Below, in pieces: positions 1 through 7,730 of a stretch of 64,000 bases of DNA. The notes below the pieces were generated by a model. That model searched no databases. It saw only the letters and a program-made list of their open reading frames with translations, and was not told where the DNA came from. The stretch comes from Pseudomonas viridiflava (GTDB lineage: Bacteria > Pseudomonadota > Gammaproteobacteria > Pseudomonadales > Pseudomonadaceae): positions 806,001-870,000 of the forward strand of contig NZ_UWFA01000416.1 in assembly GCF_900601905.1 (NCBI RefSeq). The letters run 5' to 3'. Both the position numbers and the translations under genes were made by a program. Every line of letters starts with the position of its first letter. Within the stretch, counting starts at the first letter, position 1.

Positions 1-1
1 G

Positions 2-1360
2 AGCCATGCCGAAACCCAGGTGCTGCAAGACCTGGCCGAGATGGTCATCGCGCAGATTGAACAGCGCCAGCAAACCAGGACCTCGCATCCGGCCAGCGGC
101 CTGCCCAACCTGCGCCAGTTTCTGGCCGACAATCGCGGGCCGTGGGTCAATTCCGATCTGCCCGTCAGGCTGCTGGCCGTGGTTGAAGTGGTGGGCAGCC
201 CATGGGCAGCCGAGCCGACGCTGGATGACGGCTGCAATCTGATTGGTATCAAAGCCGAGGCTGTTACCGCCCGGCTCAAGCATGCACTGGACGGCAGCTT
301 CACCGCGTACCACATCAGCGAGCGTCATTTCAGCCTGTTGCTGCCGGTCCAGCCAGAACTCAAGGCACAACTGATCCAGAGTCTGAGCGAGTTGATTTGC
401 GAGCCTTGCGGCGAAGATTCGATCTCGACGCTGCCAGGCGTGCGGATGGGTATCGCCGCCTGTGACAATGGCGATCAGTCGGTCGGCGAGTTATTGCGCA
501 AGGCCCGCAGCGCCGCAGATCAGGCCTCGCGAGACGGGCTGGATTGGGCTGTCTGGGACGAAAACCCCAACTGCGCCTCGCATCGCGCCCTGCCTCTGAC
601 TCAGGAAGTGGCCAGGGCCTTGATCAACGGTGAAATCTCGCTGGTCTTTCAACCGCGCTTTCGCCTCGAAGACGGGCGTCAGGTAAGTGCCGAAGCGCTG
701 CTGCGCTGGAATCACCCGGTCTACGGCCCTGTGTCGCCTGCCGAGTTCATCCCTCTGATCGAACGTTCCGGGCAGATCAGCCTTGTGACGCGCTGGGTGA
801 TCGACAATGCCCTGGCAGCGGCAGCCGAATGGGAGGACCCGCTGGCGAAAGTTTCGCTGAACCTGTCCGCCCTGGACTTTCAGCATCTGGACATCGCCAA
901 CGCGCTCAAGAGCGCCTGCGAGCAGCATGGCATCGGCCCCGAGCGCGTCGAAGTGGAGATCACTGAAGGCGAATGGATCAGGGCCAGTGCCACCGTGTTG
1001 ACGCAGCTGTCAGCGATTCGCGCGTTGGGCGTTGATGTGGCGATTGATGACTTCGGCACCGGGTATAGCAACTTTGCTTATCTGCACGAAATTCCGGCCA
1101 ACGTGATCAAGCTGGATAAATCGATCATCACCGATCTGGAAAACAAACCGCGCAACTGCATCATTGCCCAGTCGATTTTCCAGCTCGCCCACAGCCTCGG
1201 CTATCGCACCGTGGCCGAGGGCATCGAGACGTTCAAATGCCTGGATCTGGTCCGGAGCTACGGCTGCCACGAAGCACAAGGCTTTTTCCTCAGCCGTCCA
1301 CTGTCTGCCGCGCAAATCAAGCAGACCACGATGGGCAGCAGCTTCCTGCTGAACGCCTGA
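2..1360 (+). CDS. GAF / degenerate GGDEF / EAL protein, 5' end outside window
   Basis: Probable cyclic-di-GMP phosphodiesterase or c-di-GMP binding regulator, cytoplasmic in the part seen. The frame is open from base 2. Residues before the GTG at 20 (ending SHAETQVLQDL) look like the last helix of a GAF domain, so the gene begins upstream of the window. A GGDEF-like middle domain follows, but where GGDEF is expected there is only a SERHFSLLL-type stretch, so cyclase activity is unlikely. The EAL domain looks complete: EALLRW near base 690, NLSAL, EITEG, DDFGTGYSNF near base 1048, KLDKSI and AEGIET. The final residues are SSFLLNA. Activity is inferred from conserved motifs. Confidence 0.88.
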   Translation, partial: SHAETQVLQDLAEMVIAQIEQRQQTRTSHPASGLPNLRQFLADNRGPWVNSDLPVRLLAVVEVVGSPWAAEPTLDDGCNLIGIKAEAVTARLKHALDGSFTAYHISERHFSLLLPVQPELKAQLIQSLSELICEPCGEDSISTLPGVRMGIAACDNGDQSVGELLRKARSAADQASRDGLDWAVWDENPNCASHRALPLTQEVARALINGEISLVFQPRFRLEDGRQVSAEALLRWNHPVYGPVSPAEFIPLIERSGQISLVTRWVIDNALAAAAEWEDPLAKVSLNLSALDFQHLDIANALKSACEQHGIGPERVEVEITEGEWIRASATVLTQLSAIRALGVDVAIDDFGTGYSNFAYLHEIPANVIKLDKSIITDLENKPRNCIIAQSIFQLAHSLGYRTVAEGIETFKCLDLVRSYGCHEAQGFFLSRPLSAAQIKQTTMGSSFLLNA

Positions 1361-1367
1361 TGAGCCT

Positions 1368-1535
1368 TTACTCGTCGGTTTTATACGGCGGGTATTGATC
1401 ATCGGGTGCGCGCTTGTCGGCATCCACGTCCTGGTCGTCTGCCGGGGCTTTGGCCGGATGTGGCGGATCGATCTGCGGGTCGGCCAGATCCGGGGAGTCC
1501 GGATCGAAGTCTGGTTCTTGTCCACCAATAGCCAT
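1368..1535 (-). CDS. Small acidic proline/aspartate-rich protein (55 aa)
   Basis: Function not recognised. The product has 55 residues, begins MAIGGQEPDFDPDSPDLADP and ends KTDE. It is very rich in Asp and Pro, has no membrane segment and is probably disordered. The ATG at 1533-1535 is preceded on the minus strand by a good purine-rich ribosome site (GAGAGGTG, about 5 bases away), which supports real translation. It sits tail to tail with the EAL gene and downstream of the hybrid kinase on the same strand, with about 140 bases between them. It could be a genus-specific small protein; no database check was possible. Confidence 0.6.
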   Translation of the reverse strand: MAIGGQEPDFDPDSPDLADPQIDPPHPAKAPADDQDVDADKRAPDDQYPPYKTDE

Positions 1536-1673
1536 GTTCACCTCTCATCAGATGCCCAGCGTGCGTGGGCGGTCTGATTGAGAAAGCACGTGGACGGCGA
1601 AGTGCAGCAGGCCTGACGAGTGGCGATTGCCCGCCCCGTACGGCGGTGTCAGTGCCGCGCCTCGTAAAGGTCG

Positions 1674-4478
1674 TTAAACAACCCTGCCCGCTATCTCGGT
1701 GCGCAACAGGCGGGCCAGTGCTTCCACTGAATACGGCTTTTGCAGAAAGGTGAAACCTTGAGAATTGCCCTGCGCCAGCGCCGGGCTGTAGCCGCTGGTG
1801 AGCACGATAGGCATCTGCGGGTACAGGCGTTTGATTTCCAGCGCCAGTTCCACCCCGTTCATGCCCGGCATTACCACATCGGAAAACACAGCCTGAAATG
1901 CATCGGCCCGCTCGGCCAGCACCGCCAGCGCTTCCGCGCCGTTCTTGGCCCAGTGGATGCAGTAACCCAACTCCCTCAGGGTCTGTGTGGAAAACTCACC
2001 GATTTCCAGGTTGTCTTCGACCACCAGTAAACCTGCGCCCTCGCCATCACTCTGTTGATCCTGATCGACAACAGCGGACTCGACCGTTTCGACGGGCACC
2101 GACTGAGGCAGATACAGGGTGAACGTGCTGCCCTCGCCAGGCTGGCTTTGTACCAGCACTTCGCCGCCGGACTGCCTGGCAAAGCCAAACACTTGGGAAA
2201 GCCCCAGGCCAGTACCTTTGCCCACTTCCTTGGTGGTGAAGAACGGGTCGAAAATCCGGTCCAGTTGCTCAGGCGCGATGCCGGAGCCGGTGTCGATCAG
2301 CGACACCGCCACGTAGCTACCTTCGGTTGCAGCATGGGTGCGGCGCGCCGGCAAACGTTGCACCGGCTGGACACAGATTCTCAGCACGCCCTCCCCGTTC
2401 ATGGCGTCCCGGGCGTTGACCGCCATATTGATCAGCGAGGTATCGAACTGCCCGGCATCGGCGTTGATAAAGCAGGCTTCCTCAGGAAGCTCAATCAGGA
2501 CCTGAATACGTGCACCGGTCAGCGAGCCGATCATCTCGCCGATGGTGCGCACGCTTTTGCCCACCTCGAAGACTTCCGGGCGCAAGGTTTGCTGGCGGGA
2601 AAATGCCAGTAATTGAGCGGTAAGTTTGCTGGCCCGATCCACCGCGTCGGAGATGGCGTCGATATAACGCCGACGACGGTTCTCATCCAGGCTGCGTTTG
2701 AGCAAATCAGTCGAGGCCTTGACCACGGTCAACAGGTTGTTGAAGTCGTGGGCCACGCCCCCGGTCAACTGCCCGACCGCTTCCATTTTCTGCGACTGAC
2801 GCAAGGCTTCTTCGGTCTTGCGCAACGCCTCGGCGGCCTCGCGCTCCACCTGGATATCGCGACCCACCGCATGGATGTACGACTGGTCCGGCACTGCCGT
2901 CCAGGAAATCCAGCGATAAGAGCCATCCTTGTGCAGGTAGCGGTTTTCAAAGCTGGGGAAGCTCACGCCCTGGGACAAATCCCTGGCGGCCGCAGCGGTC
3001 TGTTGATCATCGTCAGGGTGCAGGAAATCGTGAAACGATTTGCCCAGCAGCTCGCTCTGGCTCCAGCCGAGCACGTGGGTCCATGCCGGGTTGACCGCGA
3101 CAATTGCCCCATTGAATTCGGCAATCAGCATCAGATCAGTGGACAGACGCCAGATACGATCACGGTCCTGGGTGCGCGCCTCGACGCGCTCCTCAAGCGT
3201 GGCGTTGAGACGGCGCAAGTCTTCTTCCGCTTCACGGGTGGCGGTGATGTCCCGGGAGATACAGAGGATCTTCTCGACCTGGCCTTGAGCGTCGCGGATC
3301 GGCGTGACTTGAACGTCCCACCACTTCGGGTTGCCCAGAAACGTGTCGGCGATCCCTTGAAAACGCCCGGCAATACCGGCCTTGGCCTGCACGATCGCCG
3401 CTTTGGCATCCAGGTGCCCCTGGTCTTGCCAGAAGTCTGGCCACGGGCACCCCTTAACGGCGTTGAAGTCACTGATTTCCATGACGTTCATGCCGCCTTC
3501 ACTCATGAACGCCAGCTTGCCATCAAGGTCGATGACCTTGATGCAGTCATTGCTGCTGGCCAGCACCCGGCTGTTGAATTCCTGAGTTTCGCGCAGCGTG
3601 AACTCGGTGCGCTTGGCCTCGGTCACGTCCTTGAACAGCACCGCGACACGATTCTGCTCTCGACCATCTACCTTGTAGGCGTACACCTCGTACCAATGCC
3701 CGGCCAGGGCGACGGCCGGTGCGTCGAAGCCGATGGATTCACCGGTCAATGCCACCCGCGCATAAACATCGAACCAGGGCTGCGGTCGACCCTGGGCGAT
3801 CTCGCGCATGCTTTGGCTGATCATCTGTTTGAGGTGCGTCATGCCTTCAAAGGCAGGGTTGATCTCGACGAAATGGAAATCCACCAGCTGATCGTCAACA
3901 AACCTGACATCCACCACGCAAAAGCCGATGTCGATGCCACGAAACAGTTCGCGATAGCGCTCGTCGCGGGATTTCATTTGCTGGGCGAGTTGCACCGACT
4001 GAGTGGTTTCAACGGTGTGGACCAGCACGCCCATGACCACTTCTTCATGCTCGTCGTACAGCGGCGAAAACGAAAACGTCCACCAGGTCTGCTCCGGCAC
4101 ACCGTAGCGGGCCATGTCGATGGGCTGATTTTCGAAGCGGCTCGATTGCCCGGCGAACGCTTGCTCGAACATCGGCCGGACCTGTTCCCAGGCGTCGGCC
4201 CACAACGTGGTGATGCTCTGCCCCAGCGCATTGTCCAGGCGCGGACCCAGGATCGGGCGGTACGCGTCGTTGAAGAAAAACATCAACTCCGGCCCCCACA
4301 CCAGATACAGACTCTCCGGCGAATTGAGCATCATGCTCAATGCCGAACGCAGCGATACTGGCCAATGCTCCATCGCGCCAAGCGGGGAGTCCGACCAGTC
4401 GCGGGCTCTTATTGCAGCGCCGGTCTCTCCACCTGGGAAAGTCTTGGGAGCAGGGTTGGGTTCGGAGCTAATGATCAT
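1674..4478 (-). CDS. Multi-PAS hybrid sensor histidine kinase
   Basis: Soluble hybrid kinase of 934 residues without membrane segments. Three or four PAS-like domains occupy about residues 30-560 (WWTFSFSPLYDE, PDQSYIHAVGRDI and similar segments). They are followed by a HisKA dimerisation domain with the H-box GQLTGGVAHDFNNLL near 565-585, a HATPase domain (NAVNARDAM N-box, DTGSGI, GTGLGLSQVFG) and a C-terminal receiver from about 815. The receiver has its acceptor Asp in FSDVVMPG near 865 and its Lys in LQKPYS. Multiple PAS domains suggest sensing of a small ligand, light or redox state; the signal is unknown. No response regulator is adjacent. A weak GGTAA precedes the ATG. Confidence 0.93.
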   Translation of the reverse strand: MIISSEPNPAPKTFPGGETGAAIRARDWSDSPLGAMEHWPVSLRSALSMMLNSPESLYLVWGPELMFFFNDAYRPILGPRLDNALGQSITTLWADAWEQVRPMFEQAFAGQSSRFENQPIDMARYGVPEQTWWTFSFSPLYDEHEEVVMGVLVHTVETTQSVQLAQQMKSRDERYRELFRGIDIGFCVVDVRFVDDQLVDFHFVEINPAFEGMTHLKQMISQSMREIAQGRPQPWFDVYARVALTGESIGFDAPAVALAGHWYEVYAYKVDGREQNRVAVLFKDVTEAKRTEFTLRETQEFNSRVLASSNDCIKVIDLDGKLAFMSEGGMNVMEISDFNAVKGCPWPDFWQDQGHLDAKAAIVQAKAGIAGRFQGIADTFLGNPKWWDVQVTPIRDAQGQVEKILCISRDITATREAEEDLRRLNATLEERVEARTQDRDRIWRLSTDLMLIAEFNGAIVAVNPAWTHVLGWSQSELLGKSFHDFLHPDDDQQTAAAARDLSQGVSFPSFENRYLHKDGSYRWISWTAVPDQSYIHAVGRDIQVEREAAEALRKTEEALRQSQKMEAVGQLTGGVAHDFNNLLTVVKASTDLLKRSLDENRRRRYIDAISDAVDRASKLTAQLLAFSRQQTLRPEVFEVGKSVRTIGEMIGSLTGARIQVLIELPEEACFINADAGQFDTSLINMAVNARDAMNGEGVLRICVQPVQRLPARRTHAATEGSYVAVSLIDTGSGIAPEQLDRIFDPFFTTKEVGKGTGLGLSQVFGFARQSGGEVLVQSQPGEGSTFTLYLPQSVPVETVESAVVDQDQQSDGEGAGLLVVEDNLEIGEFSTQTLRELGYCIHWAKNGAEALAVLAERADAFQAVFSDVVMPGMNGVELALEIKRLYPQMPIVLTSGYSPALAQGNSQGFTFLQKPYSVEALARLLRTEIAGRVV

Positions 4479-4883
4479 TTACCAAATAGTGGAGCGTCAT
4501 ATGACGATACGTCCGCATGGCGGACAAAACCCGCTGAGTTTGGAGTGCTGGCGAACAAGTGGCAACCACCGGGCAGCGGATTGTGCCGCCAACCACTGAA
4601 CTCCCCCGAGATTGACCGCCGACCGGGCGTAACGTTCTGCGCGGGAACGCAACAGTGGTCAGCGCACGCACGGCATTCTGTCAGACCGGGAATCAAGCCC
4701 CACACACACCGGGCTGAATACACGTTTTTAGCCAGGCGCCAATGCTGAAACGATTAATTACCTGGAAATATCCGGTTACTTTGCGGAACTCGTACCGCGC
4801 GCAGGCCCCTAACAGGCCATGTCCACAGCCTGAGGGGCTAAGCTTTCTCCTGGGCGCCTCACCGTTAACGCAAGGATTTCGCA
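4479..4883. other. Divergent intergenic region between kinase and sugar transporter
   Basis: About 400 bases with no convincing gene. It must hold the promoters for the leftward kinase and the rightward MFS transporter. A perfect 12-base palindrome, CGTCATATGACG, lies at 4495-4506, about 17 bases upstream of the kinase ATG, and could be an operator. A CAAGGAT purine run precedes the GTG of the transporter. Short open frames in this stretch have no ribosome site and no recognisable product. Confidence 0.5.
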
Positions 4884-6305
4884 GTGCCTTCCACTACCTC
4901 CACCGCCGCAAAACCTGATCAGGGCGGGCAAGCGATGTCGCCCTCCCGGATGATCTTTATCTCCGTGCTCGTTGCCACCATGGGCGCTCTGGCCTTTGGT
5001 TATGATACGGGCATCATCGCCGGTGCCTTGCCGTTCATGACCTTACCCGTGAGTGAGGGCGGCCTAGGGCTGACCGCATTCACCGAAGGCCTGATTACCT
5101 CGTCACTGATTGTCGGCGCAGCGTTCGGCTCGCTGGCCAGCGGCTATATCTCGGATCGGTTCGGCCGTCGCGTGACCTTGCGCCTGTTGTCGCTGCTATT
5201 TATAGCGGGTGCTTTGGCGACCGCCATCGCCCCGTCGATTCCTGTCATGATTGCCTCGCGTTTTCTGCTGGGTATTGCAGTGGGCGGCGGTTCGGCGACG
5301 GTGCCGGTGTTCATTGCAGAAATCGCCGGGCCCAAGCGGCGCGGTCGGCTGGTCAGCCGCAACGAATTGATGATTGTCAGCGGCCAGCTTCTGGCTTACG
5401 TGCTCAGCGCCCTGCTCGCGGCGTTGCTCAGCTCTTCGCATATCTGGCGTTATATGCTGGCGATCGCCATGATCCCCGGCATTTTGCTGCTGATCGGCAC
5501 CTTCTTCGTGCCGCCTTCGCCGCACTGGCTGGCGGCGAAAGGTCGTTTCGACGATGCGCAAGAGGTCCTGGAAAAACTGCGCGACAGCCCCGAGGACGCC
5601 AGGCGCGAAGTCGAGGAGATGAAGGCCCAGAAAGAAAACGCCCGCAAGCGTCCGCCGATTGGCGAGCTGCTGCGCCAGAGCTGGGTGATCAAGCTGCTGC
5701 TGATCGGCATCGGCCTGGGCTTCACCGCTCAGTTCACCGGCGTCAACGCCTTCATGTACTACACGCCGATCATTCTCAAGACCACCGGCATGGGCACCAA
5801 CGCAGCCCTGACGGCCACCATCGGCAACGGTGTGGTTTCGGTGATCGCTACCCTCCTGGGAATCTGGGCGATTGGTCGTTATGGTCGTCGCCATCTGTTG
5901 ATGACCGGTCTGGTCATGGTGGTCATGGCCCAGGTTGCACTGGGCTGCGTGCTGACGTTCATGCCGCAGAACCTGACCCAGAGTTACGCTGCACTGGCCT
6001 GTATCCTGCTGTTCCTGTTGTTCATGCAGATGTGCATCGCGCCGGTCTACTGGTTGCTGATGTCCGAGCTGTTCCCTGCTCAGGTTCGTGGCCTGTTGAC
6101 CGGTACGGCCGTGTCCATGCAATGGCTGTTCAACGCGCTGGTCGCCTTCCTGTTTCCCATGGCGCTTGCAGCGATTGGCAACCCGACCTTCTTCATCTTC
6201 GCGGTGATCAATGTCGGCTCCCTGCTCTTCGTGTACTTCTGCCTGCCTGAAACCAAGGGCAAGTCGCTGGAAGAGATTGAAAAGCACATGAAGAAAGAAC
6301 TCTAG
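4884..6305 (+). CDS. MFS sugar porter (proton-coupled sugar import)
   Basis: Inner-membrane transporter of the sugar porter family (XylE/AraE/IolT relatives), 473 residues with about 12 membrane helices. Family signatures are visible: FGYDTGIIAGALPFM in helix 1, SDRFGRR in the loop after helix 2, GRYGRRHL in the second half, and the C-terminal PETKGKSLEEIE. The GTG at 4884 follows a purine run; an ATG at 4935, just before the hydrophobic core, is an alternative start. The substrate (pentose, hexose or inositol) cannot be read from sequence. It is followed by a second MFS gene of a different family. Confidence 0.9.
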   Translation: MPSTTSTAAKPDQGGQAMSPSRMIFISVLVATMGALAFGYDTGIIAGALPFMTLPVSEGGLGLTAFTEGLITSSLIVGAAFGSLASGYISDRFGRRVTLRLLSLLFIAGALATAIAPSIPVMIASRFLLGIAVGGGSATVPVFIAEIAGPKRRGRLVSRNELMIVSGQLLAYVLSALLAALLSSSHIWRYMLAIAMIPGILLLIGTFFVPPSPHWLAAKGRFDDAQEVLEKLRDSPEDARREVEEMKAQKENARKRPPIGELLRQSWVIKLLLIGIGLGFTAQFTGVNAFMYYTPIILKTTGMGTNAALTATIGNGVVSVIATLLGIWAIGRYGRRHLLMTGLVMVVMAQVALGCVLTFMPQNLTQSYAALACILLFLLFMQMCIAPVYWLLMSELFPAQVRGLLTGTAVSMQWLFNALVAFLFPMALAAIGNPTFFIFAVINVGSLLFVYFCLPETKGKSLEEIEKHMKKEL

Positions 6306-6320
6306 ACGCGCCCGCCATGC

Positions 6321-6349
6321 TGCCGGTCTAATTGCCAGCGCGACCGGCA
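6321..6349 (+). terminator. Hairpin between the two MFS genes
   Basis: Perfect 8-base inverted repeat (TGCCGGTC at 6321-6328, GACCGGCA at 6342-6349) 16 bases after the stop of the sugar porter. There is no T-run behind it, so it may be a stem that stabilises or partly terminates the transcript rather than a full intrinsic terminator. Confidence 0.35.
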
Positions 6350-6415
6350 CGGCGCGAGGTATAGGCAGCAGGTCCCCAGGCCAAGGAACCTGCCCACACG
6401 TTTTTGCGAGGATTC

Positions 6416-7612
6416 ATGACAGCGTCCGCTGACACTCAAAACACCAGCTGGGTCAGTGTCTGCACACTGGCGGTAGCTGCGTTTATCTTCATCACCACCG
6501 AGTTTGCCCCGGTGGGTCTGCTCAGTGCCATTGCCACCAGTTTTGGCATGACCTCAGCGCAAGTCGGGCCAATGCTTACGGTCTATGCCTGGACCGTGTC
6601 GCTGATGTCGCTGCCCATGATGCTGCTGACCCGCAACGTCGAACGGCGGCTGCTGCTTAAAGTCGCCATCGGCGCGTTGATCGTCAGCCACATCGTGCTC
6701 AGCCTGTCGCCCAACTTCACCATGGTAGTGATCAGCCGGGTCTGTATTGCGCTGGCCCACTCGGTATTCTGGTCGATCACCGCCTCACTGGCCGTGCGTC
6801 TGGCACCTCAGGGCAATCGCGCGCGAGCCCTGAGCATTCTGGCCATGGGCTCCTCCCTGGCCATGGTGCTGGGCATCCCGATCGGTCGGTTGCTGGGGGA
6901 AAGCATGGGCTGGCGGGCGACGTTCCTGGCGATCGCCGGGGTGGCGTGCCTGATCTGGGTCTTGCTGGCCAAAAAACTGCCATCGCTGCCCACCCAGAAC
7001 AGCGGCAGCCTGACCAGCCTGCCGATCCTGTTCAAGCGTCCAGCGTTGGTGTCGCTGTACTGGATCACCGCTCTGGTGGTGACCGCCAACTTCACCGCCT
7101 ACACCTACATCGAGTCGTTCGTGCAAAAGGTCGGCGGTTTCAGTGAGGGCACCACCACCTGGTTGCTGCTGCTGTTCGGGCTGGCCGGCCTGCTCGGCTC
7201 CATAGTGTTCAGCAAACTGGATACGCGTTTTCCGAAAAACCTCACCGCGCTGGCAATCGGTTCCCTGTGCCTGTGCCTGGGCCTGATGTTCTGGGCGTCG
7301 TGGAGCATCTACACGCTGGTAGCGGTATTCGGCTTGTGGGGGCTGGCAATGTTGTGTTTCAGCGTGCAGATGCAATCCCAGGTCATCAGCCTGGCCCCCG
7401 ACGCCACCGATGTCGCCACCGCGCTGCACTCGGCGATTTACAACATTGGCATCGGCGGCGGCGCACTGCTGGGCAGTATCGTGGTGCATCATCTGGGTTC
7501 GGCATGGGTCGGGTTTATCGGCGGCCTCGTCGCAGCATTGGCCCTGGCTCTGTGCCTGTTCAATGCCAGACGCTTCGAAAAAGCGGCGCGGGCGGCGCAG
7601 CAATCGCAATGA
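6416..7612 (+). CDS. sotB: SotB-type sugar efflux transporter (MFS)
   Basis: Inner-membrane proton-driven efflux pump of the SotB/YdeA family, which exports arabinose and IPTG in E. coli. The 398 residues match the family almost end to end: AAFIFITTEFAPVGLLS in helix 1, SITASLAVRLAP, GSSLAMVLGIPIGR, TAYTYIESFVQ and LAPDATDVATALHSAIYNIGIG. The ATG at 6416 has a GAGG site 4 bases upstream and is preferred to an in-frame TTG at 6404. With the importer in front, the pair may balance intracellular sugar, but this is inference. Confidence 0.88.
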   Translation: MTASADTQNTSWVSVCTLAVAAFIFITTEFAPVGLLSAIATSFGMTSAQVGPMLTVYAWTVSLMSLPMMLLTRNVERRLLLKVAIGALIVSHIVLSLSPNFTMVVISRVCIALAHSVFWSITASLAVRLAPQGNRARALSILAMGSSLAMVLGIPIGRLLGESMGWRATFLAIAGVACLIWVLLAKKLPSLPTQNSGSLTSLPILFKRPALVSLYWITALVVTANFTAYTYIESFVQKVGGFSEGTTTWLLLLFGLAGLLGSIVFSKLDTRFPKNLTALAIGSLCLCLGLMFWASWSIYTLVAVFGLWGLAMLCFSVQMQSQVISLAPDATDVATALHSAIYNIGIGGGALLGSIVVHHLGSAWVGFIGGLVAALALALCLFNARRFEKAARAAQQSQ

Positions 7613-7730
7613 GCTGAGAGCAGGCGCACTGGCGCGGTGATCCTGCCCCCGCCTGGCACCTGAAACGCGGTCATAAATCTGTTACATATCGGTAGTAACG
7701 TGGCGTTTTCCTGTGGCTGGAAGATGAGAA

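Noticed and set aside
4475..4723. Short minus-strand frames upstream of the multi-PAS kinase
   Set aside because: Cys/Arg-rich chance frames in the intergenic promoter region with no ribosome site.
2613..4748. 711-codon open frame on the plus strand opposite the multi-PAS kinase
   Set aside because: It is an antisense shadow of a high-GC gene; composition is His/Arg/Gln-rich without any domain, and the kinase on the other strand is complete.
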